From Frisingicoccus caecimuris (GTDB lineage: Bacteria; Bacillota; Clostridia; Lachnospirales; Lachnospiraceae), in the NCBI RefSeq assembly GCF_004340975.1, contig NZ_SLXA01000001.1, positions 108,915 through 172,914 on the forward strand: a stretch of DNA of 64,000 nucleotides. Direction: 5' to 3'. Below, piece by piece: positions 43,808-52,353 of the stretch. The notes below the pieces were generated by a model. The model made no database searches and was not told the DNA's origin. It saw nothing but the letters and a program-made list of their open reading frames with translations. Within the stretch, counting starts at the first letter, position 1, and the number at the start of each line of letters is the position of its first letter. The position numbers and the translations under genes were made by a program.

Positions 43808-44168
43808 AAGACGCCATCCTATTGCGAAGCGTAGTATCCGCCAAATATATATCCGCTGCTTCTATCATCCGTAAGCGTCTTGAACTCTCGCCGCTGTCCA
43901 CATAAGTGACGGAATATCCATCGTTATTCTCGGATTTAATATCCCGATGTTTATCCAAATTGTAGACCGCTTCTGCCGTTGCGCAGATGGAAAGCTTCAC
44001 AGCCTTTAAATCATCCGGACGCAGATCATATTTATGAATCCTCCCGAAAGTAATTTTGTTAATGAATGCTTCGGATTCCACACTTTTTCTATCAAAGGCA
44101 CTTTCGGGTATGACTGTACCTTTGAATGTATTTGTATAAAAATCATAATCAACATTTATCCATGCCAT
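43797..44168 (-). CDS. phage head-tail connector (gp6-like adaptor)
   Basis: A 123-aa, largely helical acidic/basic mixed protein, ATG after GGAGGATAAG. It starts MAWINVDYDFYTNTFKG and carries DLRPDDLKAVKLSICATAEAV. Its position right after the capsid gene and its size fit the adaptor that binds beneath the portal. It overlaps the next gene by 11 bp. Confidence 0.65.
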   Translation of the reverse strand: MAWINVDYDFYTNTFKGTVIPESAFDRKSVESEAFINKITFGRIHKYDLRPDDLKAVKLSICATAEAVYNLDKHRDIKSENNDGYSVTYVDSGESSRRLRMIEAADIYLADTTLRNRMASYDY

Positions 44169-44183
44169 ACCCTTATCCTCCCA

Positions 44184-45377
44184 TTATTCCTTCGGGATCA
44201 ATGTTACCGCCTTTGTGACCGCAGAAGATGCAACGATAACTGTCTCCGTAATCTGGCCAAATCCTGCTTTACGGATCTTCGCCGGATATGTGCCGGCGCG
44301 AAGATTAAATTCGGCTTTGCCAGAACCATTTGTCTTTAATCTAGAGCCGTTGACGTCGATAATGGCTCCTTCAATTGCTGCCGGTGTCGTTTGATTGTCA
44401 CTTACGGTAAAGGTTACCTTCTGTGTAGTTACTGCTGTAGCTGGTTCCAAATAAGCAAATGGGCAACCTACGCGGTCTTCATCCATACGTGTTGCCGGAT
44501 TCGGAAGCGCCCACCCCATACGGAACACAACACGAAGTGCAACCATATCCTGCTGTGCCAGGTTATACACGATTTCTTTGGTCACAGGGTCCTGGATAAC
44601 TCCCTGATCAAGAATCTTAACGGTCACATCCTGACGAATAGAATATACAGCCTGTTTAAAATCTCCAACGACCATCTGAGCTACTGTATTATCAAAAGCA
44701 CCGTTCTGAGGAAAATACATCGGTGCGCCATCAAGTGCGTACTGTGTAGAGCCCTGCATATCAGACTTAAAGATAAGACTGCCATCCGTTGCCCGGATGC
44801 CTCTGAGTTTTGCTCTCATACCCATGGCTGCCAAACATCCGGTCGCCATATAACCGTCTTCCTCGACCTTAGATATAACACCACCCTCACCCATAATCAG
44901 GTTATAGTAATCAGGACTGGAACCAACAGCAACATTGTTCCCCGCCTGTCTTGCGGTCGTAATGATATCATTGCGCCATGCCGCCGGACGGTTAACACCA
45001 AATACAACAGCACTGTCAACTCTCTGACCGATAGCTTCATTGACTCTCGGTGTAATCTCACCAAAAATATCAAACTCTGCATCATCCAGGACAGCTTCCG
45101 GAATAGGTACGATAACAGCTAACTCTGCTGCATCAAGGTATACATTATCCCATGCCTGCTTTGTTGTCTGCTTCATTCCTGTATCACCATCCACCCAATA
45201 GGCTGTTGGAAGAAAATCCAACACACGGATTCTCGTCTGATTACTTGTCATATTTGGCAACTTACGTGCCATACTCATAAATACAGACTGTCTTGGCGCA
45301 TCCTGAAAAACGGTAGAAACAACCTGCTGGCGGATAATCGCCTCGGCATTTTCTCTATTTGTAATATTTACTGGCAT
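44184..45377 (-). CDS. phage major capsid protein with C-terminal Ig-like domain
   Basis: A 397-aa protein, ATG after AGGAGGAA. Residues 1-317 form an HK97-type capsid domain (ELAVIVPIPEAVLDDAEFDIF, VNEAIGQRVDSAVVFGVNRP, and the C-terminal LRVVFRMGWALPNPATRM). Residues about 318-397 are an added beta-sandwich with KVTFTVSDN, a GAIIDVNGSRL strand and LRAGTYPAKIRKAGF, like carboxypeptidase-regulatory or Ig-like domains. Such domains sit on capsid exteriors and may bind mucin or host glycans. The scaffold gene is directly upstream. Confidence 0.88.
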   Translation of the reverse strand: MPVNITNRENAEAIIRQQVVSTVFQDAPRQSVFMSMARKLPNMTSNQTRIRVLDFLPTAYWVDGDTGMKQTTKQAWDNVYLDAAELAVIVPIPEAVLDDAEFDIFGEITPRVNEAIGQRVDSAVVFGVNRPAAWRNDIITTARQAGNNVAVGSSPDYYNLIMGEGGVISKVEEDGYMATGCLAAMGMRAKLRGIRATDGSLIFKSDMQGSTQYALDGAPMYFPQNGAFDNTVAQMVVGDFKQAVYSIRQDVTVKILDQGVIQDPVTKEIVYNLAQQDMVALRVVFRMGWALPNPATRMDEDRVGCPFAYLEPATAVTTQKVTFTVSDNQTTPAAIEGAIIDVNGSRLKTNGSGKAEFNLRAGTYPAKIRKAGFGQITETVIVASSAVTKAVTLIPKE

Positions 45378-45391
45378 TTAAATTCCTCCTT

Positions 45392-45925
45392 TTATTCTCG
45401 CCCCAATAAGCTCCTAAGTGCATTATTGGCCTGCGTTTTTAAATCATCAGATTCTTTGTTCGGCCCAGGCGTCACCGATACAACCCTTGGGATATTCACA
45501 TCCTGGAACAGATAAGCATTATCCTTCTTTACTACATCTAATGCCGCCTTGATATCTGTTTCCTGATTTTTACTTGCTTTGAGTTTTTCCACATCGAGAA
45601 ATGGCATAATTGCTTTAATATCACGAGGATTATAGGCCGCTGCCGTTGTTCTTAACAGGTCATTAAAATCCCTGTCTGCAATCTGCTTATTATACTCCGC
45701 TTCCTTCGTGGCCAGTTCAGTTGTTAAGCGCGTGATTTCACCCTGAAGTTGTGTTGGATTCACGCCTTCAAAGTTTTTTAAAGTTGCCTGCGCTGTGCTG
45801 AGCTGTGTCTGCAATGTATCGCGCTCCCCCTTAAGTCTCTCAATATCCCGACCGTTTTCGGCAAGAATCTGTGTGATAACGTTTTGGTCTGTAATTCCAA
45901 GACCACTTAAAAATTCAGTTCTCAT
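45392..45925 (-). CDS. phage scaffolding protein (GP20-like)
   Basis: A 177-aa protein from ATG 45925, after AAAGGATGG; an ATG at 45934 overlaps that ribosome site. An N-terminal region is followed by a long coiled coil (about residues 28-90: GRDIERLKGERDTLQTQL and further heptads) and a C-terminal head-binding part. The Phage_GP20 family contains capsid scaffolds of this form. It is encoded directly before the capsid protein, the usual place. Confidence 0.85.
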   Translation of the reverse strand: MRTEFLSGLGITDQNVITQILAENGRDIERLKGERDTLQTQLSTAQATLKNFEGVNPTQLQGEITRLTTELATKEAEYNKQIADRDFNDLLRTTAAAYNPRDIKAIMPFLDVEKLKASKNQETDIKAALDVVKKDNAYLFQDVNIPRVVSVTPGPNKESDDLKTQANNALRSLLGRE

Positions 45926-46093
45926 TGTATCCATCCTTTCGCATTAGGTTATTTTTAGGTGTGTAACCGCCCACCGGCGAAGCGACTGTTTTAGGTCTAA
46001 TCTGCTGACCAATTTCGAATATAAAAATAACACCCAGATTTCTCCGCGTGCTTCCTGCTGTTTAACGGACAGCTCCGAGATAAAAGGATCACC

Positions 46094-46372
46094 TTATCCT
46101 TTCTCATATTCTTTTTTAAATCGATACTTCTTGCAAACACATACATTTCCCGTATCATCCAGAATAATGTAATCTCCAAGTTTTGCTTTATATGTGCAAG
46201 CCGGCGCCCGAATTGTACAACCGTAAACTTTAGACTGTCCGTCTATAATCGCCCGGTCAATATAGGCCTTCTCACTATTCAAAAGATTTCCAAACCACTC
46301 AGGTCCTGTAATTTCCGAATCTCTCGTAAATACAAAAGCCTCTACCGGCATTGCTCTCCGAATAAAATTCAT
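46094..46372 (-). CDS. small phage protein with GDY motif, function unknown
   Basis: A 92-aa protein from ATG 46372 after GGAGGTG. The C-terminus YKAKLGDYIILDDTGNV and CKKYRFKKEYEKG match a small domain common in phages, in which a GDYI strand is followed by a Cys and an aromatic-rich tail. Its role is unknown. It lies after a mutually exclusive hairpin pair and before the scaffold gene. The 165 bp between it and scaffold (45926-46093) contain a short weak hairpin but no gene I can support. Confidence 0.6.
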   Translation of the reverse strand: MNFIRRAMPVEAFVFTRDSEITGPEWFGNLLNSEKAYIDRAIIDGQSKVYGCTIRAPACTYKAKLGDYIILDDTGNVCVCKKYRFKKEYEKG

Positions 46373-46390
46373 AGGTTTCACCTCCAAAAA

Positions 46391-46426
46391 ATGGCATAAA
46401 AATGCCACTGGTTTTTTGCCCAGTGG
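46391..46426 (-). promoter_or_regulatory. two overlapping, mutually exclusive hairpins (terminator/antiterminator-like)
   Basis: On the minus strand, CCACTGG (46426-46420) pairs with CCAGTGG (46411-46405). The 3' arm of that stem overlaps a second stem, TGGCA (46407-46403) with TGCCA (46396-46392), followed by six T. The second is a complete intrinsic terminator. Both cannot form fully together. The element begins 4 bp after the stop of the acidic 99-aa gene. Confidence 0.6.
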
Positions 46427-46429
46427 TAT

Positions 46430-46729
46430 TTAATACGTTTTAAATTCGATAGAAATGGCTCCATCATTCATCGTCCATTCAGCCCAGTAAATACAATCAA
46501 TCCATTGATCAGACTCATTGTATTTTTCCCATTCGTGCTGAAATTCTTCGGCTTTATCTAAGGGAATCAGCCAACCACGGATATCTTCACCCTCCATATC
46601 GTCTAAGAAAAATTCCCGGCCTTCGCCGCAATCGGCAAAGAATACCATCCCCAGAGAAGCTGCCTTTGATTGAACGATCTCCCAAAATCTATTAAATTTT
46701 TCGTTTTCCTGCGTTCTTAACCCTCGCAT
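46430..46729 (-). CDS. small acidic protein, candidate immunity protein
   Basis: A 99-aa protein with 22 Asp/Glu against 10 Lys/Arg and six Trp. It overlaps the 3' end of the minor capsid/nuclease-like gene by 38 bp. I do not recognise a named family. Small, acidic, aromatic-rich proteins encoded right after a polymorphic toxin domain are typical immunity proteins, and this position is the reason for the suggestion. If wrong, it is an ordinary unknown head-region gene. It ends 4 bp before the overlapping hairpins. Confidence 0.55.
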   Translation of the reverse strand: MRGLRTQENEKFNRFWEIVQSKAASLGMVFFADCGEGREFFLDDMEGEDIRGWLIPLDKAEEFQHEWEKYNESDQWIDCIYWAEWTMNDGAISIEFKTY

Positions 46730-48230
46730 TTTCTACACCGCCCTTCAAAATGGTTACAAATTCTTTTCCTCGTGTCACGACGACATCAGGGCCTTTAATA
46801 TAAAACTGACACAAACCTTCCTGAGACCGCCAATTGCCTTCCCTTACTTCGTCTGCATTTTCAACAATATCCAGAATAAAGTGCCGCATTCTTTGCCTGT
46901 CCACAGAACTTTGTGGGTTCAAACCATATTCTTTTGTATGTTTGCCAACCTTCTTACCAAACTGTTTATCGGATATATTGATTATATCACTATTTTCAAC
47001 TTTTTGATACCGTATATTCGCCTGTACTGCTTTCTGGCTGACTGATTTATTAAATCCAACAATCCGCCCCTGATTGTCTTTAACTGCATAGACCTGCAGC
47101 CTTGAGGAATCCATCGGACGTTTCGTCTTCCGGCAGAAGTCCTTCAAGTCTGTCTCCTGAGCTTTAAGACAAACGGATTTGTTTTCAAACGCCATCTTAA
47201 GTTTCTCTTTTAAAACAACATCTTCTGTAGTTTCCATAGCAGCATTGCAGGCCGTCAATTGACGTCTGGTCTCACGGATCTTTCGCTCCATAGAACGCTG
47301 CATCTGACTGCATTCATAATCCGTCAACTTATTGCCATTATATTCATACTCTCTAGCACCATAACTTGCCAGCATTTTTTCCGTATACGCTGGAACAGAT
47401 ACCCCTGGCCAGAACGCATGAAAGTTATGCCGACAGTTCCACCCACATAATCCGACACCGGTACCATATCCCGTTTCCGAAAATGGCGGATACATATTAC
47501 TCTTTCCGGATATACAAAAAACCTTGCCCTGCCAAACTTCATGTGAAGGCCTGGCGCCACTATGCGCCGTTGTCTCTACAAAATCGCAGCCAGATTCATC
47601 GCAATACTCCAAATTGATCTTGGCTGCCGTCTGATTAACCCCGGTTAGCACTGCTCGTCTGACGGCTACATCGATTTTATCAATATGGCCAGAAGGATAT
47701 AAAACTGTAGCACCGTCTCTTGCTACCGTCAATATCGCCCGTTTTATAGCTTCCTGATTGGACAGAACACCACTGGACACCTGCAAGTAAGCAAGGTTCG
47801 TAGCATTGTAATAGGCATTCTGAGCCCTTATTGCCGTTGTAAGTGTAAGATTCGTTAAATCTCGGCTTGTCTTTTCCAAACCCGCTTTTAACAATTTTAT
47901 CATCGTTTCGGATTGCTTCAACTCAATCGGCATCAAGCCCATCTGAGACATGATATCGTTCTCATACCGGATATTCTCTACGCCGGCATCCTCAAACAAT
48001 CGCTTAAGCTCATCCTCTGCATACCCAGTCACCTCAGAAATCCGCTCAATGACATCCTCATACAGAGTACCCATTTCCTGTGCCTGTTTCATCTGCCATG
48101 CCGCCGTTTCTGTTACCATCCCAGTCTTTACAATCCGCCGGGACACGTCCTCGATGATGGATTCATTCAAAGCATCATACATAGCCAGAATATCATCTGT
48201 TAATCCATCTAAATATTCCGGTGTAAGCAA
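46692..48230 (-). CDS. phage minor capsid protein with C-terminal nuclease-like toxin domain
   Basis: A 512-aa protein; TTG start at 48230 seven bases after GGTGG. Residues 1-330 are the Phage_min_cap2 (MuF-like) part: a helical N-terminus, then ETTAHSGARPSHEVWQGKVF, GYGTGVGLCGWNCRH and CSQMQRSMERKIRETRRQL. A Lys-rich linker leads to residues about 415-512, which resemble BECR-fold (barnase/EndoU/colicin/RelE) toxin domains: KKVGKHTKEYGL, then FYIKGPDVVVTRGKEFVTIL and the ending NARVKNAGKRKI. MuF proteins are few per capsid and can be ejected with DNA, so the domain could act in the infected cell. Confidence 0.75.
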   Translation of the reverse strand: MLTPEYLDGLTDDILAMYDALNESIIEDVSRRIVKTGMVTETAAWQMKQAQEMGTLYEDVIERISEVTGYAEDELKRLFEDAGVENIRYENDIMSQMGLMPIELKQSETMIKLLKAGLEKTSRDLTNLTLTTAIRAQNAYYNATNLAYLQVSSGVLSNQEAIKRAILTVARDGATVLYPSGHIDKIDVAVRRAVLTGVNQTAAKINLEYCDESGCDFVETTAHSGARPSHEVWQGKVFCISGKSNMYPPFSETGYGTGVGLCGWNCRHNFHAFWPGVSVPAYTEKMLASYGAREYEYNGNKLTDYECSQMQRSMERKIRETRRQLTACNAAMETTEDVVLKEKLKMAFENKSVCLKAQETDLKDFCRKTKRPMDSSRLQVYAVKDNQGRIVGFNKSVSQKAVQANIRYQKVENSDIINISDKQFGKKVGKHTKEYGLNPQSSVDRQRMRHFILDIVENADEVREGNWRSQEGLCQFYIKGPDVVVTRGKEFVTILKGGVENARVKNAGKRKI

Positions 48231-48241
48231 TGTATCACCAC

Positions 48242-49633
48242 CTATTCATCATCTGGAAAGCCTTTTGGCTGCGCCGGTATCATTTTTAGCGCTTCTTCTT
48301 CTGTGACGCCATACTTTTTTGCAATGTACAATTCCTTACGAATCATTCCAGATACGGCGTCTTGTTGCATGGACAAAAGTTCTTTTTCTTTATCTACGAC
48401 AATTGAATCATCCCACCGGAAGTTCATCTCATATGTACAGATTGGTGCCAGATTGTAAATCGTCGCATAAAAGTCCATCGCTCTAACAAGGTCCTCCAGC
48501 GCTGTTTGTGTCGCTTTCTGTATTTCACTCACTGCAGTGTAAGAACGCTGTTTACTTGCCTTTATTTCCTCCGCTGTCTTATCGACATTCTGAGGGTCTG
48601 AAATCGTACCGTAGGCAAGATTGCACTGAAACTCGATTAATTTTAATTGTTTATCTAATCCCCTGTAATAGCTTTCATCCCGGATATCCGGGGAATATGT
48701 ATCCAAAAGCGGTTTGTCCTTTGCGCCGGAATTGTACTCAACAGATCGGTACAATCTCTCTTTTCCGCCAGGATACTCATAAGCATCCCTGGTTTTATCA
48801 TACTTCAATAGGCTGTCGGCAATATGCACTGCAGCTTCCTTGGCATCATACTCCCAGTCAATCTGACTATAGCGTTTATCTGCAACTCGAATTGAATCAA
48901 CTGCCTGAGCATATACAGAAGTACCAAGCGGACTATTCGTGTCCTCTGCATTTACAGAAGGAATTCTTAGATATCCAAAAGGCAGCCTGTCGACGCCTTC
49001 ATATACTGCACCAGGCGACAACTTTGACCATCGGTCTACAGCTTCCAAGGGTGCCGGTACACCAAGGCTGTAATCATTTGTACTGACAAATGCCTTATTG
49101 GTGATATGCAAATGCTCTCCTTTCATCTCATGCATTTCCAACCGAGTATATATATTTTTCCCACGCCGTACCTGTTCAGCAAACACACATTGTGTCATAT
49201 GCCCAGAGCCGTCAAAGCTAATAGGGAAAAAGCAATCTGCCTGGACATACTGCACTGAAATTCCTTTTTGGGTTACGTAGGGTTTAAAAACCATACCGCC
49301 TTTTGCACAGGCGAGCTGTACATTACGTCTCAAATCATTGAGAACACTCTTATATTGCTCGTTCAAATAATCTGCCCTTGGACTCCCAATAACTTCAGAT
49401 TCAAGTTCAAGTGTAACCAGCCGGGAAAATTCTGACGAAATAGAGGATGGAAGATTCATTCCAAATACTTTTTTATTGTCAACCCACCAGGGACGATTCT
49501 CAAACAGTGCCGTCCACAGCTCAATCTGATTTGCCATTTTTGAAGTCACACACACATCTATCTGTGTATCCGAACTCTTATTTAACGTTTTTACGATCAA
49601 ATCAAGCATCGTTGTAAACTTCAAATTTCTCAC
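48242..49633 (-). CDS. phage portal protein (SPP1/A118 type)
   Basis: A 463-aa protein. The start is uncertain: GTG 49633 lies on the ribosome site, while TTG 49624 follows GAGGTG at better spacing. Portal features include the N-terminal helical part, FENRPWWVDNKKVFGMNLP, a central MTQCVFAEQVRRGKNIYTRLE strand pair, and the long C-terminal clip and stem helices (VDKTAEEIKASKQRSYTAVSE). It forms the dodecameric DNA entry pore of the head. It lies between TerL and the MuF-like protein, as usual. Confidence 0.88.
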   Translation of the reverse strand: MRNLKFTTMLDLIVKTLNKSSDTQIDVCVTSKMANQIELWTALFENRPWWVDNKKVFGMNLPSSISSEFSRLVTLELESEVIGSPRADYLNEQYKSVLNDLRRNVQLACAKGGMVFKPYVTQKGISVQYVQADCFFPISFDGSGHMTQCVFAEQVRRGKNIYTRLEMHEMKGEHLHITNKAFVSTNDYSLGVPAPLEAVDRWSKLSPGAVYEGVDRLPFGYLRIPSVNAEDTNSPLGTSVYAQAVDSIRVADKRYSQIDWEYDAKEAAVHIADSLLKYDKTRDAYEYPGGKERLYRSVEYNSGAKDKPLLDTYSPDIRDESYYRGLDKQLKLIEFQCNLAYGTISDPQNVDKTAEEIKASKQRSYTAVSEIQKATQTALEDLVRAMDFYATIYNLAPICTYEMNFRWDDSIVVDKEKELLSMQQDAVSGMIRKELYIAKKYGVTEEEALKMIPAQPKGFPDDE

Positions 49634-49635
49634 CT

Positions 49636-51009
49636 CTATTCATACTTAATCAGTTTTGTAATATACCGTTCAATGGTATATTCAAAAGCATCCAAGCTAT
49701 CAATATCACTTGTCCCATCATCCAAACGGATATTTTTAGTAATCTCGTCCGGGTCCCATACAGCACTGCAAAATGCAGCAACAAGGCTATCACACATGAG
49801 ATCCATGTAACTGTACCGGCCCTGTGCCATCAGTCGAGTCGTCAGTCGGATCCGGTCATTAATTTGTTCTTTCAGGGCGTTTTCAACGCGTATCCAACCA
49901 AGACCAGCTTTTCGGAGTGATGACTTAATCCCAAGAATTAACGTCTGTTCAGCACTATCGCAATAAACTGCTGTGATATATCCATATAAATTAATTACCT
50001 TTAAGCAGAAATCTACAAACATCTGTCCGAGCTGTTCTGGATCGATCTCAATCTGATTTCCATTCTCATCTTGGCAACCATGCCATTCCGAAGCCAACGA
50101 AACGACTTCATTAAATCCTCTTGTAATCGCTGTTGCTGAAAATGCATGTCCTGATCCGGAGCCCCCAAAGTCAATTGACAAGATAATCTCCATGATATCT
50201 TTCGGTTTTTCTGTTCTTCGAAAACGGAATGCCTTACTATTCGTGTCCTCGGCAAACTGCCTATAAATGAGGCCCTGCGCCGTCACGCGCATTCCCTTAA
50301 TATCCTGCAGATACCAGATGCTCCCCGGTGTATACTGGCTTTCAATCTCACGGATCCGTTCCGGTGTAAGATTGATATTGTCGTACAGCGTACAGTGCAT
50401 ATAATTATAGCCGCCTATGAGTTCCCCCGCAGCGGCCTGTTTCGCATATTTATCAATATATTCTTTGTATATCGGTGCATTTGGATTATCTGGGTTCAAA
50501 TCCCAGAACACCTTACGCCGATGAGCAGCAATCGTACGGTTAAAAGCTTCTCTGATAGTGTTTTTATGATGCAGATTGATTTCCGTTGCAATCCACATTC
50601 CGTAAGAATTACCTCGAATTTTTTTATAGCTATCCTCTTTTCCGCCGCCGGCAAAAATAATGATTCGCTGCCGATACTTTGTTGCCGGACCTTTAACATA
50701 CAATGCCTCATTATCTTTGTACTTTCCCCAGTGACATTGCCCACGAAATATCCATTCAAGGCCGAACCCATTAGCATCGCCAATATTAAGTTTGGCATTA
50801 CCGACAGTTGAACCAGTAGCTAAATGTATACGGTCCATTGTTGTTTTAAGCTCATGAGCAAACGCAAATACATTATCTACCGTCTTTCCGGCTCTGACAG
50901 CTCCCTCAGCCACGTTATACATACAGCTTTCACATTCCCGGATATATGTTTTATGCTTTTCACCAAAATTGAAGGCTATCGTCTTTTTCTTCTTAACTGC
51001 CTGAGCCAT
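49636..51009 (-). CDS. phage terminase large subunit (PBSX type)
   Basis: A 457-aa protein from ATG 51009 after GAGGGTG. The N-terminal ATPase has the Walker A variant EGAVRAGKT and the Walker-B-like GMWIATEIN. The C-terminal RNase H-fold nuclease begins at LSIDFGGSGSGHAF and continues with ITAVYCDSAEQ. It packages concatemeric DNA into proheads and makes the headful cut. The start overlaps the 3' end of the small subunit gene by 17 bp. Confidence 0.94.
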   Translation of the reverse strand: MAQAVKKKKTIAFNFGEKHKTYIRECESCMYNVAEGAVRAGKTVDNVFAFAHELKTTMDRIHLATGSTVGNAKLNIGDANGFGLEWIFRGQCHWGKYKDNEALYVKGPATKYRQRIIIFAGGGKEDSYKKIRGNSYGMWIATEINLHHKNTIREAFNRTIAAHRRKVFWDLNPDNPNAPIYKEYIDKYAKQAAAGELIGGYNYMHCTLYDNINLTPERIREIESQYTPGSIWYLQDIKGMRVTAQGLIYRQFAEDTNSKAFRFRRTEKPKDIMEIILSIDFGGSGSGHAFSATAITRGFNEVVSLASEWHGCQDENGNQIEIDPEQLGQMFVDFCLKVINLYGYITAVYCDSAEQTLILGIKSSLRKAGLGWIRVENALKEQINDRIRLTTRLMAQGRYSYMDLMCDSLVAAFCSAVWDPDEITKNIRLDDGTSDIDSLDAFEYTIERYITKLIKYE

Positions 51010-51691
51010 AGATATCACCCTCAATTTCATCCATATCTTCAATTTCCTGATTATTTCCGGTAAGCTTATCCGTCTGAGCCTTCATGTGGGCGATTCGTCC
51101 AATCTGCTCCTCAGAAGCCAACTCCCAGTTTTTATGCAATAGCTCATCATATTGCTTAATCAAGCTACGCAACTCTGATTGTGCTCTGGCCTGTGCTTTC
51201 AAAAAGTTTGCCTGCTTATCCCAGGCCTGCTGGACTTCCCATTTCTCGCCCATGATCTTACCGACTTTAACTTCTACTTTTTCCGTCGTCTTGTCATCAC
51301 GATCGCGCACATACATGATTTGCTGTGCCCGTACAATAGCCGCATAAGCAATCTGTATATTATCCCATAAAATATCCAGAGGATCCAAAGTCATCTGATT
51401 AATGATGTCCTTCGTTTCCTCTGGAAGATATTTTGCAAAAAGCCCATGCTTCTCCGCATTTTTATTTCCTGGTGGACCAGTGGCATTATGATTCCCTGGC
51501 TGACCACCTTTTTTTCTTTCCGAACGTTCGCTTTTTTTACCCGAGCGTTCGCTTTCCCATTTGTGTGTACTCTTCCATCGCCGAACTGTCCCCTCCGGAA
51601 GATTTAGCTGACTTGCAATCTCAACTAATTTCATTCCTTTTAAATACAGTTCTTTCGCCTGAGTTATTCGTTCATCGGGTTTCCGCGGCAT
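50993..51691 (-). CDS. phage terminase small subunit
   Basis: A 232-aa protein from ATG 51691, eight bases after GAGAGG; frame-extending GTG codons upstream lie on that site. An N-terminal helix-turn-helix (MKLVEIASQLNLPEGTVRRW) binds DNA. A Gly/Asn/Lys-rich linker (GGQPGNHNATGPPGNKNAEK) and a long helical oligomerisation region with a C-terminal acidic tail follow. It selects phage DNA and activates the large subunit. It is the first gene of the packaging module. Confidence 0.9.
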   Translation of the reverse strand: MPRKPDERITQAKELYLKGMKLVEIASQLNLPEGTVRRWKSTHKWESERSGKKSERSERKKGGQPGNHNATGPPGNKNAEKHGLFAKYLPEETKDIINQMTLDPLDILWDNIQIAYAAIVRAQQIMYVRDRDDKTTEKVEVKVGKIMGEKWEVQQAWDKQANFLKAQARAQSELRSLIKQYDELLHKNWELASEEQIGRIAHMKAQTDKLTGNNQEIEDMDEIEGDIYGSGS

Positions 51692-51760
51692 CATCACCAC
51701 CTCTCATTCGTCGTTTTGGGAGCCGGTGCTCAAGTCACCTCAGCTCCTTTTGGATAGAAG

Positions 51761-51786
51761 AAAAGAGACACCGGAGTGCCTCTTTT
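51761..51786 (-). terminator. terminator after the two-gene cassette
   Basis: On the minus strand, AAAAGAGGCAC pairs with GTGTCTCTTTT (11 bp, one G-U), tetraloop TCCG, with T-rich downstream sequence. It overlaps the stop of the 185-aa gene and lies 70 bp before terS. Confidence 0.9.
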
Positions 51787-52342
51787 ACATTGCCGTATTA
51801 TTCATCTTTATATACTTTTCATATGTCTTAGACATACTCGTTGTCTTAAAAATAGCTTTAGTAATTTTTTCGTATGGCTTTTTCCTTTTATAAACCCTCA
51901 ATATCTTTGTTAACATTTCCAAAAAGAAAATCGATGGCTCTATACACAATTTCCCAAACCATTTAAACTTTCTATTAAAATAATTAATAAAAATTTCAAA
52001 TGATTCCTCATAAATTTTTGCCATAAATGAATCTTCTTTTATTTTATTTATAATAATTTCCACTGACTCTTCATTCTCTACTGTTGTGGTAACTGTCGTA
52101 GCAAAAAAATCAGTAAACGAAATGTTGTTTTTAATTAAATAGATTTCTACGTTAATTAAGCCTATTAAGTATTGATATTCCTCTGTTTCTTGTTTTCCTG
52201 GACAATTCATAGCATAAAGACTCACCTCATCTCTATATCTATACAATCCAAAAAGAATCCTATCTTTTTTAGGCAACACAAAGGCATAATAACTTATTAT
52301 TGCTATGGCTATTATTCCAAATAACATATAATTACTTAACAT
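51785..52342 (-). CDS. AT-rich prophage cassette protein, membrane-anchored, unknown
   Basis: A 185-aa protein, ATG 52342 after GGAGG, 11 bp after the preceding stop. It has one N-terminal transmembrane helix (residues 5-23), then a mostly helical, charged cytoplasmic part (many Lys, Glu, Ile, Tyr). No motif is recognised. Base composition is clearly more AT-rich than the phage genes on both sides. It shares a promoter with the 139-aa membrane protein and ends at its own strong terminator, so it is a separately transcribed extra gene of the prophage. Confidence 0.7.
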   Translation of the reverse strand: MLSNYMLFGIIAIAIISYYAFVLPKKDRILFGLYRYRDEVSLYAMNCPGKQETEEYQYLIGLINVEIYLIKNNISFTDFFATTVTTTVENEESVEIIINKIKEDSFMAKIYEESFEIFINYFNRKFKWFGKLCIEPSIFFLEMLTKILRVYKRKKPYEKITKAIFKTTSMSKTYEKYIKMNNTAM

Positions 52343-52353
52343 GCTCTCGCCTC

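Noticed and set aside
45997..46179. Possible small gene between the GDY protein and the scaffold gene
   Set aside because: It overlaps the GDY protein frame, has no ribosome site and an unnatural composition; I treat it as a shadow.
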